Notes under the pieces: model-generated
The model's input: only the letters and a program-made list of their open reading frames with translations
Told to the model about the DNA's origin: nothing
The model's database searches: none
Program-made: the position numbers and the translations under genes
DNA from: Pseudonocardia autotrophica
Lineage (GTDB): Bacteria > Actinomycetota > Actinomycetes > Mycobacteriales > Pseudonocardiaceae
Length of the DNA: 64,000 bases
Reading direction: 5' to 3'
NCBI RefSeq assembly: GCF_000717175.1
Contig: NZ_JNYD01000018.1
Coordinates: 1-64,000, forward strand
Part shown: positions 1 through 8,493 of the stretch, one piece after another
How the letters are laid out: the number at the start of each line of letters is the position of its first letter
Numbering within the stretch: the stretch's first letter is position 1

Positions 1-147
1 GTGGACCAGCGTGAAGTAGGTCTCCCCGTGCTCGGCCTGGTAGTCGGGGAAGACCTTGGTGCCGCCGTAGATCGACGACCCCTCCGGCATCGACGGGTGC
101 GGGATCTCCTCGAGGCTCTGCTTCTCGAGATCGGTCAGGTCGGCCAT
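1..147 (-). CDS. MSMEG_0572/Sll0783-family nitrogen-starvation response protein (N-terminal part, cut by window edge)
   Basis: Only the first 49 codons are inside the window; the gene runs off the left edge. The visible part begins MADLTDLEKQ and contains IPHPSMPEG and VFPDYQAEHGE, which I recognise from the MSMEG_0572/Sll0783 family, a small protein of unknown biochemical role found in Nit1C nitrilase clusters. Its place 51 bp downstream of a Nit1-type nitrilase and the MSMEG_0569-like flavoprotein supports this. The ATG is preceded by a GAGGAAAC-like ribosome site on the reverse strand. The rest of the cluster (radical SAM, acetyltransferase, glycosyltransferase in other genomes) would lie left of the window; that is inference. 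Confidence 0.7.
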   Translation of the reverse strand, partial: MADLTDLEKQSLEEIPHPSMPEGSSIYGGTKVFPDYQAEHGETYFTLVH

Positions 148-198
148 GTTTCCTCCAGTGTGGAAAACTGCTGTGGATGGTCGGGGAGCGGGTCGGGC

Positions 199-1047
199 TC
201 AGACCGGCTGCAGTGCCGGCCGGGTCAGGGCCCCGTAGACGTCAGGGCGGCGGTCGCGCAGGTTGTTCATGCCGGCGCGGTGGGCGTCGAGGTCGGCCTC
301 GAGGTCGAAGTCCGCGACCACCATCGACTCGGTCTGCCCGGTCGCGGCCACGATCTCCCCGCCGGGGTCGACGATCTTGGCGTTGGCGGCGAAGCGCAGC
401 GAGCCGAACGTGCCGAACTGGTTCGACGCCACCCACACGACCTGGTTCTCCAGTGCGCGGGCGCGGTCGAACAGGTCGAAGCGGCGGGTCCAGCGGTCCT
501 GCGCGGGGTCGGGGTGCGGGTTCGTCGCGCTGACCGGCCAGGCCGACATCGAGACGATCACCCGGGCGCCGTCGATCGCCAGGGCCCGGGCCGCCTCGGG
601 GAAGCCCTTGTCCCAGCAGATCTGCATGCCGATCCGGCCGATCGGGGTGTCGAAGGCCTCGAAGGCGTCGCCGGCCGTGTACGTGGCGTCCTCGCGGAGC
701 GGCTGGTGGACCTTGCGGTAGGTGCCGAGCACGCCGTCGCCGGTCACGCAGACCGCCGCGTTGTACCGGCGGCCGTCCGCCGCCTCGCAGTAGCCGGCGG
801 TGACCACGAGGTCCCCGGCCAACGCGGCCAGGCGGGCGATCTCCGGGCCGTCGACCGCGAAGGCCGGCGGCGGGGACGCGGATCCGCCCAGGTCGGAGAC
901 GTAGCCGCCGAGTGCGGCCTCGGGCAGGGCGAGCAGCTGCGCACCCTGCTGCTTCGCCTCGTCGACCAGGCGGGTGATGCGGGCGAAGTCGGCCTCGATA
1001 TCCCGGTCGAAGGGGGCCGCGACGGTCGCGACACGGGTCGTGGGCAT
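199..1047 (-). CDS. Nit1-type (Nit6803 family) nitrilase / carbon-nitrogen hydrolase
   Basis: This 282-residue protein belongs to the nitrilase superfamily, which hydrolyses nitriles or amides through a Glu-Lys-Cys catalytic triad. All three residues are visible: E43 in LLALPEAALGG, K112 in GTYRKVHQPL and C144 in GMQICWDKGFPE. The ATG at 1047 gives the usual N-terminus just before the first beta strand and has GGAG upstream; the reading frame stays open further upstream, but that stretch overlaps the preceding gene and has no family similarity. The start lies 10 bp after the stop of the flavoprotein gene, so the two are probably co-transcribed. In Nit1C clusters the natural substrate is unknown, so I do not name one. 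Confidence 0.85.
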   Translation of the reverse strand: MPTTRVATVAAPFDRDIEADFARITRLVDEAKQQGAQLLALPEAALGGYVSDLGGSASPPPAFAVDGPEIARLAALAGDLVVTAGYCEAADGRRYNAAVCVTGDGVLGTYRKVHQPLREDATYTAGDAFEAFDTPIGRIGMQICWDKGFPEAARALAIDGARVIVSMSAWPVSATNPHPDPAQDRWTRRFDLFDRARALENQVVWVASNQFGTFGSLRFAANAKIVDPGGEIVAATGQTESMVVADFDLEADLDAHRAGMNNLRDRRPDVYGALTRPALQPV

Positions 1048-1057
1048 GGCGGGCTCC

Positions 1058-2467
1058 TCAGCTGGCCGACCGGGGGGCGACCCAGTCGGGATCGTCGGCG
1101 GGGTCGGACGGGAAGGTGCTGGTCGGGGTGCCGGCCAGCCAGGACAGACCGTCGGCGACGCGGCCCGCGCGGCGGGTCTCGAGGATCCGGCCGACGAGGT
1201 ACTCCGCGTCGTCGGCGACACCCGAGAAGCGGCCCGAACCCCAGGTGTACTGCCAGGGCAGACCGATGAAGTAGAGGCCCGGCCGGCTGGTCACGCCGCG
1301 CTCGTGGGTGGGGTAGCCGCGGCCGTCGAAGATCGGCAGCTCGATCCAGCGGTCGTCGCGGCCGTAGCCGGTGGACCAGATGACGGTCGTGATGCCGGCG
1401 GCCGCGAGGCCGATCTCCTCCGGCTCGTCGGCCTCCGGTGCCCAGACCGGGGCTGTGCGCTCCTCGGCCGGCGCGTCGATGCCGTTCGCGGCGATGTACG
1501 CGTCGATCGAGTCCTTGATGCCCTCGGCGACGGCGTCGGCCCCGTCCAGGTTGGACCGCAGGTCGTCGGCGAAGCGGAGCCGCCCGTCGGTGATGCCGAC
1601 CAGCCGGCCGTGCAGGTTCATGCCCTCCAGGGCGAACTTCCGCAGGTCGATGTCGCGCCCGCCGTCCCGGCCGGTGACGTAGTGGTTCGTCTTGTGCCGC
1701 ACCGCCTCCGCGTCGGGGAACCGGTCGATGCCCTTGGTGTAGGTGCCCATCTCGGACAGCCAGGCGACGCAGTCGCGGCCGCGGTAGAAGCGGGCGACCC
1801 GCGGGGCGGTGCCGGTGGCGAGATGGACGGTGCGGCCGGCGAGGTGCAGGTCCTCGGCGATCTGGCAGCCGGACTGGCCGGTGCCGACGACCAGGACCGC
1901 GCCCTCGGGCAGCTGGTCCGGGTTGCGGTACTGCGAGGAGTGCAGCTGGGTGACCGCGTCCGGGAGGCGCTCGGCCATCCGCGGGGTGCGGGCGACCTGG
2001 TACGGCCCGGTCGCGACCACGACCTGGTCCGCCGTCACGGTGCCCTTGTCGGTGGCGATCCGGAAGCCGCCCGTGTCACCGGCCCGCAGCGAGGTGGCGC
2101 GGACGCCCTCCACCAGCGGCGGGTCGAACGACGCGACGAACTTCTCCAGGTACCGGGTGATCTCGTCGCGGACCATGAAGCCGTCGGGGTCCGGGCCGTC
2201 GTACGGGAACGCGGGGAGCCGGCACTGCCAGTTCGGCGTGACCAGGCAGAACGAGTCCCAGCGCCGGTCCTGCCACTCGTGCCCGGCGGTCTCCGCCTCG
2301 AGCACGAGATGATCGACTTCGTGGTGGGTGAGCCAGCGGCTCACCGACAGACCCGCCTGTCCGCCGCCGACGACCACGACGGATCGGTGCGCGCCGTCGA
2401 GGTCGGACGTGGCGGGGGCGGGATCGGGAACGGCGCGCAGGTGGGTGGCCGGCTGCGACGGGGACAT
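1058..2467 (-). CDS. MSMEG_0569-family flavin-dependent oxidoreductase
   Basis: This 469-residue flavoprotein monooxygenase-like enzyme has an N-terminal FAD-binding Rossmann motif, [12 protein letters not shown], at about residues 30-41, and a second dinucleotide-binding motif, [17 protein letters not shown], near residue 200, typical of NAD(P)H-using flavin monooxygenases. The intervening stretch with [15 protein letters not shown] and the C-terminal [18 protein letters not shown] match the MSMEG_0569 family of Nit1C clusters. The ATG at 2467 has a GGAGCTGATCC-type ribosome site. It is the first visible gene of the reverse-strand cluster. The reaction catalysed in these clusters is not established to my knowledge. 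Confidence 0.8.
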   Translation of the reverse strand: MSPSQPATHLRAVPDPAPATSDLDGAHRSVVVVGGGQAGLSVSRWLTHHEVDHLVLEAETAGHEWQDRRWDSFCLVTPNWQCRLPAFPYDGPDPDGFMVRDEITRYLEKFVASFDPPLVEGVRATSLRAGDTGGFRIATDKGTVTADQVVVATGPYQVARTPRMAERLPDAVTQLHSSQYRNPDQLPEGAVLVVGTGQSGCQIAEDLHLAGRTVHLATGTAPRVARFYRGRDCVAWLSEMGTYTKGIDRFPDAEAVRHKTNHYVTGRDGGRDIDLRKFALEGMNLHGRLVGITDGRLRFADDLRSNLDGADAVAEGIKDSIDAYIAANGIDAPAEERTAPVWAPEADEPEEIGLAAAGITTVIWSTGYGRDDRWIELPIFDGRGYPTHERGVTSRPGLYFIGLPWQYTWGSGRFSGVADDAEYLVGRILETRRAGRVADGLSWLAGTPTSTFPSDPADDPDWVAPRSAS

Positions 2468-2568
2468 GAAGGATCAGCTCCTGAGGGGCTCCGACGGCGA
2501 GGGGGTCCGAGCCGGACCGTGACTGGCTCGCGAACCAGTTCACGGCGGAGCCGTTGCCGGGATGTGTC

Positions 2569-2595
2569 ATCCGGAACGCATCTGTGTTTCCGGAT
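2569..2595. promoter_or_regulatory. Inverted repeat upstream of the Nit1C-type operon
   Basis: A perfect 8-bp inverted repeat, ATCCGGAA (2569-2576) and TTCCGGAT (2588-2595), with an 11-bp spacer, lies about 100 bp upstream of the flavoprotein start. Position and symmetry suit a transcription-factor operator. No regulator gene is adjacent, so which protein would bind it is unknown. Confidence 0.35.
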
Positions 2596-3404
2596 CATGG
2601 TCTTGTTGCGGCGAGGTGAGATCAGAGCAGTGCTCTTGCTCAGGGGCTGTGTACGGCCGCGTCGGGGCAGGGATCGGCCCTGCGCGGGATCGCGGTCTTC
2701 GCGTTTCCGCGAACTCTCCCCGGCACTATGCGGCCCGGCGACGAAAGAGGGCGCGGGGTGAGCCGGACGGCCTGCCCGAAGGTGGTTGAGTGCCGTACGT
2801 CTCATGTGTGGCGTGCGTGATGTCCGAAACCCCGAGGCCGGCGAGGGCGAAGCCGCAGGAAATGCGTCACCACACCCGGGAAAGCGGTGTTGGGCCGAAC
2901 AGCGCAACGGCGGCTTCAATCGGAAGCTGCACGCTGCCGGAACCGGTCTCCTGCGGGCGCGCCAAGATCCGCCCGAGGAGGTCGGTGTGCGTCGGGCACC
3001 CCCTGTCCGCGGGCCCGGTGCCTCCGGGCCCGCGAGCCGCGGTCCCGTCCTTCGCGGGCGACCGCGCCCGCGTCGGAGTGCGCCCGCCGCGACCGCGCCC
3101 GCGGAGGCGGCGGTGATCCACTTCGCGCCCTCCCGGATCCCGGCAGCGGTCCGACCGGTCGGACCGACTCCCGCCCGCTCGCCTCGCGGCGCGGCCCGAC
3201 TCCCCCTATCGTGCGGAACGGGCGGGAGCGTGGCGAGCGTCATGCTCCGTGACGGGCCGTGGCAGACGGCGACGGCCAGTAGGGCCCGCGGCGCCGAGGC
3301 CTCCCCGGGGCCCAGCCGCGAAATCGGCGATGCACCTGCGGAAACCGCGGCATCCATTCGGTGATCCCGGCGGTCCCCACATTTCCCGAGCAATAAACGA
3401 TGTT
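2596..3404. other. Long intergenic region without a convincing gene
   Basis: This stretch separates the divergent Nit1C-type and ectoine operons. Several overlapping open frames cross it on both strands, the longest on the forward strand from 2786 to 3364, but their translations are Arg/Pro/Gly-rich, show no recognisable domain, and have no good ribosome site. This is what random sequence at this GC content gives. I see no RNA gene or repeat. Confidence 0.5.
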
Positions 3405-3418
3405 GTGATGACGATCAC
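3405..3418. promoter_or_regulatory. CRP/GlxR-like operator upstream of ectA
   Basis: The sequence GTGATGACGATCAC is a perfect GTGA-N6-TCAC dyad, the core of CRP and GlxR binding sites in actinobacteria. It sits 77 bp upstream of the ectA start codon, a normal place for an activator or repressor. Two similar boxes precede the rpf genes in this window. Binding is inferred from the pattern only. Confidence 0.5.
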
Positions 3419-3494
3419 GGAACTCCGCGATCGAATGTTGTCGACAACTGCCGACGGGTGCAGGTTCGCAATACCCCTGTTACGTTCGTTGGCC

Positions 3495-4022
3495 ATGACC
3501 GCAGCCACCACCGACGCCTCGGATCCGCCCGGCGACGAACCCGAACTGACGGTGGGGCCCCCGACGGTCGACGACGGCGTCGACCTGTGGCGGATGGCGG
3601 CGGAGTCCCGCGTCCTCGACGTGAACTCCCGGTACGCGTACCTCCTCTGGTGCCGCGACTTCGCCGCGACCTCGGTGATCGCGAAGCTGGACGGCCGGCC
3701 CGTCGGCTTCGTCACGGGGTACCGCCGCCCGGACGCCCCTGAAACATTGCTCGTCTGGCAGGTCGCCGTCGGCGCCGCCGCCCGCGGTCGCGGAGTGGCG
3801 GGCCGAATGCTGGACACGCTTTTCGCGCAGGTTCCCGGCGTCCGGTTCATGGAGACGACGGTGACGCCGGACAACGACGCGTCGAACGCCATGTTCGCCG
3901 CGTTCGCGCGCCGCAACGACGCGGAGGTGTCGAGAACGGAATTGTTCCCCGGATCCCTTCTCGGCGACGGACACGAATCAGAGATCCTCTATCGAATCGG
4001 CCCGATCCCGACCGAAGGATGA
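3495..4022 (+). CDS. ectA: L-2,4-diaminobutyrate acetyltransferase
   Basis: EctA transfers an acetyl group from acetyl-CoA to the gamma-amino group of L-2,4-diaminobutyrate, the second step of ectoine synthesis. The 175-residue protein is a GNAT fold: [22 protein letters not shown] near the N-terminus is characteristic of EctA, and the acetyl-CoA loop is [17 protein letters not shown] around residues 97-113. The ATG at 3495 was chosen because it gives the usual EctA length; the frame is open further upstream but without family similarity. It is the first gene of ectABCD, 10 bp before ectB, and a CRP/GlxR-like dyad lies 77 bp upstream. Confidence 0.95.
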   Translation: MTAATTDASDPPGDEPELTVGPPTVDDGVDLWRMAAESRVLDVNSRYAYLLWCRDFAATSVIAKLDGRPVGFVTGYRRPDAPETLLVWQVAVGAAARGRGVAGRMLDTLFAQVPGVRFMETTVTPDNDASNAMFAAFARRNDAEVSRTELFPGSLLGDGHESEILYRIGPIPTEG

Positions 4023-4032
4023 TGAGAAGAGA

Positions 4033-5124
4033 ATGACCATCTTCGAGGACGTCGAGTCCGAGGTCCGCTCGTACTGCCGCAACTGGCCCGTCGTGTTCGA
4101 CACGGCGAAGGGCGCTCGCCTGTGGGACACCGACGGCAACTCGTACCTCGACTTCTTCGCGGGTGCGGGCGCGCTGAACTACGGCCACAACCCCGAGCCC
4201 CTGAAGAGGAAGCTGCTGGAGTACCTGTCCCGGGACGGGATCACCCACGGCCTGGACATGTACACCACGGCCAAGGGCGAGTTCCTGAAGACCTTCCGGG
4301 AGAAGATCCTCGGCCCCCGTGGCCTGGACTACAAGGTCCAGTTCCCCGGCCCGACCGGCGCCAACGCCGTCGAGTCGGCACTGAAGCTGGCCCGCAAGAT
4401 CACGGGCAAGGAGGCGATGGTGAACTTCACCAACGCCTTCCACGGCATGACGCTCGGCGCGCTCTCGGTGACCGGCAACTCGATGAAGCGCGGCGGTGCC
4501 GGCATCCCGCTGGTGCACTCCACCCCGATGCCGTTCGACAACTACTTCGACGGCAAGGTGCCGGACTTCCTGTGGTTCGAGAAGGTCCTCACGGACACCG
4601 GCTCGAGCCTCAACGAGCCCGCGGCCGTGATCGTCGAGACGGTGCAGGGCGAGGGCGGGATCAACCCGGCCCGGATCGAGTGGCTGCAGGGCCTCGCGGA
4701 CCTGTGCAAGCGCCACGACATCCTGCTGATCGTCGACGACGTGCAGATGGGCGTCGGGCGCACCGGCCCGTTCTTCTCGTTCGAGGCCGCCGGCATCGAG
4801 CCGGACATCGTCACGATCTCCAAGTCGATCTCCGGATACGGGCTGCCGATGGCGCTCGTCCTGATCAAGCCCGAGCACGACGTCTGGGGCCCGGGTGAGC
4901 ACAACGGCACCTTCCGCGGGCACAACCCCGCGTTCGTCACCGGGACCGAGGCCATCCACCAGTTCTGGAGCGACGACATCGAGCGGGGACTCCTGATGGA
5001 GACCTCGGGACCCCAGAGCGAGGTCATGAAGATCCTCGCCCCCCTGACCATCACCGACGACGAGCTCGACGAGGGCCTCGCCATCGTCGCCGAGTCCGTC
5101 AAGGCCGTCACCTCCGGAGGCTGA
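4033..5124 (+). CDS. ectB: Diaminobutyrate--2-oxoglutarate transaminase with an apparent internal deletion
   Basis: EctB makes L-2,4-diaminobutyrate from aspartate semialdehyde with glutamate as amino donor, using PLP. The N-terminal and central parts are normal: [28 protein letters not shown], the Asp-containing [10 protein letters not shown], and the PLP lysine K264 in [11 protein letters not shown]. The protein is only 363 residues, whereas EctB proteins I know are about 420. Around residue 313 the sequence passes directly from HQFWSDD to [16 protein letters not shown]. In known EctB the counterparts of these two segments are separated by about 57 residues carrying the EYRGRGLVWG strand of the C-terminal domain. 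The frame is intact and codon usage is unchanged. Either a natural in-frame deletion or an assembly error; as read, activity is doubtful. Confidence 0.85.
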   Translation: MTIFEDVESEVRSYCRNWPVVFDTAKGARLWDTDGNSYLDFFAGAGALNYGHNPEPLKRKLLEYLSRDGITHGLDMYTTAKGEFLKTFREKILGPRGLDYKVQFPGPTGANAVESALKLARKITGKEAMVNFTNAFHGMTLGALSVTGNSMKRGGAGIPLVHSTPMPFDNYFDGKVPDFLWFEKVLTDTGSSLNEPAAVIVETVQGEGGINPARIEWLQGLADLCKRHDILLIVDDVQMGVGRTGPFFSFEAAGIEPDIVTISKSISGYGLPMALVLIKPEHDVWGPGEHNGTFRGHNPAFVTGTEAIHQFWSDDIERGLLMETSGPQSEVMKILAPLTITDDELDEGLAIVAESVKAVTSGG

Positions 5125-5131
5125 GCACTAC

Positions 5132-5542
5132 ATGATCGTCCGCAAGATCGATGACGTCACGGGCACGAAGAACCACGTCGACACGCCCGGCTGGTACTCG
5201 CGCCGCATCGTCACCGCGCACGACCGGGTCGGTTTCTCCGTCGGCGAGACGGTGCTGCGGGCCGGCTCGACGAACGACTTCTGGTACGCCAACCACGTCG
5301 AGGCCGTCTACATCGTCTCCGGCGAGGGCGAGCTGTACGACAAGGACAACGACCGGACGTACCAGCTCGGCCCGGGCACGATGTACCTGCTGGACGGCAA
5401 CGAGAAGCACCAGGTGCGGGTCAGGTCCGACATCACCTGCGTGTGCGTGTTCAACCCGCCGATCGTCGGCACCGAGGTGCACGACGAGAACGGGGTGTAC
5501 CCGCTGCTCGAGCTGCCGCCGGAGCCGGCCGGCCAGGCCTGA
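5132..5542 (+). CDS. ectC: L-ectoine synthase
   Basis: EctC closes N-gamma-acetyl-diaminobutyrate to ectoine by water elimination. The 136-residue protein is a single cupin. Residues equivalent to the iron ligands described for Paenibacillus lautus EctC are present at the same numbers: E57 in NHVEAVY, Y85 in GTMYLLDG and H93 in NEKHQVRV. E115 in VGTEVHDENG and the FNPP segment are also conserved. It starts 7 bp after ectB. The intact ectC and ectD contrast with the shortened ectB. Confidence 0.95.
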   Translation: MIVRKIDDVTGTKNHVDTPGWYSRRIVTAHDRVGFSVGETVLRAGSTNDFWYANHVEAVYIVSGEGELYDKDNDRTYQLGPGTMYLLDGNEKHQVRVRSDITCVCVFNPPIVGTEVHDENGVYPLLELPPEPAGQA

Positions 5543-5687
5543 CGCCCGCGCGGCGCACCGCCGGGTCCGACCGGGCCCGGCGGTCGCGCCGTGTACCACC
5601 ACCGCACCACCGAACGACCGCCGAACCCACCGCAGAGGAAGGGCGGATCACTCCCACAGGGACCGACGAGGAAAGGAAGGGACGCGC

Positions 5688-6602
5688 ATGTCTGCCCCGA
5701 GCAGCAGCCAGACCCGGACCACCCAGGACCGCTACTACACGCGCGTGTCGAGCGAGCCCGCGCTGATCGAGCGCGTCGAGCCGACCGTCTGGGGGAGCGA
5801 GTCCAGCGCCGGCATGTACGGCGCCCAGGAGCTGCACGGCCACGCCGAGAAGGGCTTCAGCCAGGTCCCGCAGCTGCTCACCCCCGACGAGGTCGCCGGG
5901 TACGCCGCGGAGCTCGACCGGCTGGCCACCGACCCGCTGGTGCGGGCGGACGACCGCTGCATCGTCGAGAAGAAGTCCGACGAGGTGCGCTCGATCTTCG
6001 AGGTGCACCGGATCAGTGACGCCATCGCGCGGCTGGTGGCCGACGAGCGCGTGGTCGGCCGGGCCCGGCAGATCCTCGGCGGCGACGTCTACGTCCACCA
6101 GAGCCGGATCAACTACAAGCCCGGCTTCGGCGGCGGCGGCTTCTACTGGCACTCGGACTTCGAGACCTGGCACGCCGAGGACGGCATGCCCACCCCGCGC
6201 GCGGTGAGCTGCTCGATCTCGCTGACCGAGAACTACGAGTACAACGGCTGCCTGATGATCATGCCCGGGTCGCACAGGACCTTCGTGAGCTGCGTCGGGG
6301 AGACCCCTGAGGACAACTACAGGTCGTCGCTCAAGGAGCAGGAGATCGGCACGCCGGACCCGGACAGCCTCACGGCGCTGGCCAACCGGCACGGCATCGC
6401 CATGCTCACCGGCAAGGCCGGGTCGGCGACCTTCTTCGACTCGAACTGCATGCACGGGTCCGGGGACAACATCACCCCGTACCCGCGTTCGAACATCTTC
6501 ATCGTGTTCAACAGCGTGGAGAACGCCTGCGTCGAGCCGTACTACGCGCCCAGGCGGCGCCCGGAGTACATCGGCGCGCGGGACTTCACGCCGGTGCGCT
6601 GA
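5688..6602 (+). CDS. ectD: Ectoine 5-hydroxylase
   Basis: EctD is an Fe(II)- and 2-oxoglutarate-dependent dioxygenase of the PhyH family that turns ectoine into 5-hydroxyectoine. The 304-residue protein has the iron triad H155 and D157 (FYWHSDFETWH) and H256 (SNCMHGSGDN), and an arginine in YPRSNIF suited to binding 2-oxoglutarate. NGCLMIMPGSH and the C-terminal RRRPEYIGARDF are typical of EctD. The ATG at 5688 has GAGGAAAGGAAGG upstream; the frame is open further 5' but that part has no family similarity. It is the last gene of the operon, 145 bp after ectC, and is followed by a strong terminator. Confidence 0.95.
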   Translation: MSAPSSSQTRTTQDRYYTRVSSEPALIERVEPTVWGSESSAGMYGAQELHGHAEKGFSQVPQLLTPDEVAGYAAELDRLATDPLVRADDRCIVEKKSDEVRSIFEVHRISDAIARLVADERVVGRARQILGGDVYVHQSRINYKPGFGGGGFYWHSDFETWHAEDGMPTPRAVSCSISLTENYEYNGCLMIMPGSHRTFVSCVGETPEDNYRSSLKEQEIGTPDPDSLTALANRHGIAMLTGKAGSATFFDSNCMHGSGDNITPYPRSNIFIVFNSVENACVEPYYAPRRRPEYIGARDFTPVR

Positions 6603-6623
6603 CCCCGCGCCCACCCCTCGCGA

Positions 6624-6661
6624 CGGACGGGGCGGCTCCCACCCGGGAGCCGCCCCGTCCG
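6624..6661. terminator. Terminator hairpin after ectABCD
   Basis: A perfect 17-bp inverted repeat (6624-6640 with 6645-6661) closes on a 4-nt loop, ACCC. It sits 21 bp after the ectD stop and just before the stop of the opposing SGNH hydrolase gene, so it can serve both strands. There is no clear T-tract, as is common in high-GC actinobacteria. Confidence 0.75.
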
Positions 6662-6684
6662 CGTCGACAGGCTCGAACCGTGAG

Positions 6685-7497
6685 TCAGACCGCGGGGAAG
6701 GAGCGGTTCAGCCGCTCCAGCGGCGCGAGCTCGGGGCGCTTGGGCAGGTAGCCGTCCCCGGTGTGCCCGCCGCGCAGCCGCTTGCGCACGTACGGCATCA
6801 CGTGGTCGCGCACCCAGGCGAGGTCCTCGGCCTGCCGCGTGCGCCAGCTGGCCTGCTCGGCCACGGGCCACGGGGTGCGCCAGTCCGACGGCACCGGCTC
6901 GCCCAGGACCTCCAGGGCCCGCAGCGAGACGCGCTCGTGGGCCTCGGGGGTGAGGTGCAGCCGGTCGCTGGCCCACGCCCGGGGGTCGGCCAGCACGTTC
7001 ATGCCCCAGAGGTCGACCACGCGGCAGCCGTGCTTGTCGGCGCTGGCGCGCAGGTTCTCGTTGAAGGTCGCCACGCGGCCGCGCAGCCGGCGCAGCAGCA
7101 CGTGCATGCGGCGCAGGTCGAAGCCGGTGAAGATCAGCACGTCCGCCCCGGTGGCCACCAGGCGGGCGAGGGCGGCGTCGAAGCGCACCGCGAGGTCGTC
7201 GGGGTCGCACTGCAGGCCGATGATGTCGTTGCCGCCGGCGCAGAACGAGACGAGGTCGGGACGCATCGCCTCGGCGACCGGCACCTGGTCGGCGATGATC
7301 TGGTCCAGCAACTTGCCGCGCACGGCCAGGTTGGCGTACGTGAATCCGGGGCGTCCGGCGGCGAGCCGTTCGGCCAGCCGGTCGGCCCATCCGCGCGGCG
7401 ACCCGTCGTCCCGGAGATCGTCCAGGCCCTCCGTGAAGCTGTCGCCGACGGCGACGAAGCTGTTCCACCGGTTCACGGCAACCAGCTCCTCTCGCAT
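6685..7497 (-). CDS. SGNH/GDSL-family hydrolase (predicted esterase)
   Basis: This 270-residue protein carries the four SGNH blocks: GDSFTEG with the nucleophile S20, a glycine in LAVRGK, GGNDIIG, and the C-terminal DRLHLTPEAH with catalytic Asp and His. It lacks a signal peptide or membrane segment, so it is probably cytoplasmic. Close actinobacterial relatives are annotated only as SGNH/GDSL hydrolases; substrate unknown. An ATG at 7497 is used, preceded by GAGAAGAACG; a GTG six codons later is a possible alternative. It converges on ectD, with the terminator between. Confidence 0.85.
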   Translation of the reverse strand: MREELVAVNRWNSFVAVGDSFTEGLDDLRDDGSPRGWADRLAERLAAGRPGFTYANLAVRGKLLDQIIADQVPVAEAMRPDLVSFCAGGNDIIGLQCDPDDLAVRFDAALARLVATGADVLIFTGFDLRRMHVLLRRLRGRVATFNENLRASADKHGCRVVDLWGMNVLADPRAWASDRLHLTPEAHERVSLRALEVLGEPVPSDWRTPWPVAEQASWRTRQAEDLAWVRDHVMPYVRKRLRGGHTGDGYLPKRPELAPLERLNRSFPAV

Positions 7498-7605
7498 CCG
7501 TTCTTCTCGTGTCCATCAGGGGGACACCTCATGCTCGAACAGGATCACCCATCCGTCACGCAATCCGCCAGCACGGGGTGATCTCGATACCGGGATAGGG
7601 CACCC

Positions 7606-8391
7606 TTGCCTCTCGTGAGCACACCCGAGGGACCCGCGGGCCGTCCGGACGGCGGCCCCGGGAGCGACACCGAGCGCGAGGGCGGGCGCGACGCGCGCCG
7701 GGAGGGCGCGGAGTCGCTGCGCGCGATCCTCGGCGGCCGCGGCGGGGCGATCGACGCCTCCGTGCCGGTCGTCGCGTTCGTGCTGGTCTGGCTGCTGGCG
7801 GGGGCGCTCGGCTGGTGGTCGCCGGTCGGCGTCGCGGCGGCCGCGGCGATCCTGGCCGGGATCGTCGTCGCGGTCGTCCGGCTGGTCCGGGGCACCCGCC
7901 CGCGCGCGGTGCTGTTCGGCCTGCTCGGCGTGGCCGTCGCGGCGATCGTGGCGCTCTACACCGGCCGGGCCGAGGACTTCTTCCTGGTCCAGATCCTCAG
8001 CAACGTGGCGAGCGCGCTGGCCTGGGCGGTCTCGATCGTGGTGCGCTGGCCGCTGCTGGGCCTGGTGGTGGGCACCGCGCTCGGGCAGAAGACCCGGTGG
8101 CGGCGGGACCCGGACCTGCTGCGCGGCTACCAGCGGGCGAGCTGGGTGTGGGTGGCGCAGTACGTCGTGCGGGTGGCGGTGTTCCTGCCGCTGTACCAGG
8201 CGGAGTGGGTGTTCGCGCTCGGCGCGGCCAGGGTCGCGTTCAGCCCGGTGCTGGTGGCGTTGAGCGTGGTCCTGTCGTGGCCGGCGCTGCGTTCGGCGCT
8301 CCCGCCGGACCATCCGGGGATCCGGCACCCCCGGGTCCCGGGTCCCGATCCGGGAGGCCCTACGGTGGACGGTCCGCCCACGGACGGGTGA
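7606..8391 (+). CDS. DUF3159 family membrane protein
   Basis: A protein of about 261 residues with roughly six hydrophobic segments (about residues 50-90, 100-120, 130-160, 185-205, 215-235), an N-terminal Glu/Arg-rich tail and a Pro-rich C-terminus. The segments ILGGRGGAIDASVPVVAFV, FFLVQILSNVASALAW and GQKTRWRRDPDLLRGY fit the DUF3159 family, conserved in actinobacteria and of unknown function. A TTG at 7606 follows ATAGGG; a GTG at 7615 is an equally plausible start. No operon partner is evident. Confidence 0.8.
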   Translation: MPLVSTPEGPAGRPDGGPGSDTEREGGRDARREGAESLRAILGGRGGAIDASVPVVAFVLVWLLAGALGWWSPVGVAAAAAILAGIVVAVVRLVRGTRPRAVLFGLLGVAVAAIVALYTGRAEDFFLVQILSNVASALAWAVSIVVRWPLLGLVVGTALGQKTRWRRDPDLLRGYQRASWVWVAQYVVRVAVFLPLYQAEWVFALGAARVAFSPVLVALSVVLSWPALRSALPPDHPGIRHPRVPGPDPGGPTVDGPPTDG

Positions 8392-8493
8392 CAACTCTCA
8401 CTCATCGTGATCGTGAGGTGCGTTTCCAAGATCGCCCACGTTCATATCGGGTGAGGAACCCCCGGCAGCCCTCGCGTGATGTGAAACGGAGTC

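Noticed and set aside
1..1269. A 422-codon forward open frame across the nitrilase and flavoprotein genes
   Set aside because: It is antisense to genes with intact catalytic motifs and has no similarity of its own.
2786..3364. A 192-codon open frame upstream of ectA
   Set aside because: No ribosome site, no recognisable domain and an Arg/Pro/Gly-rich composition typical of a shadow frame; other frames overlap it on both strands.
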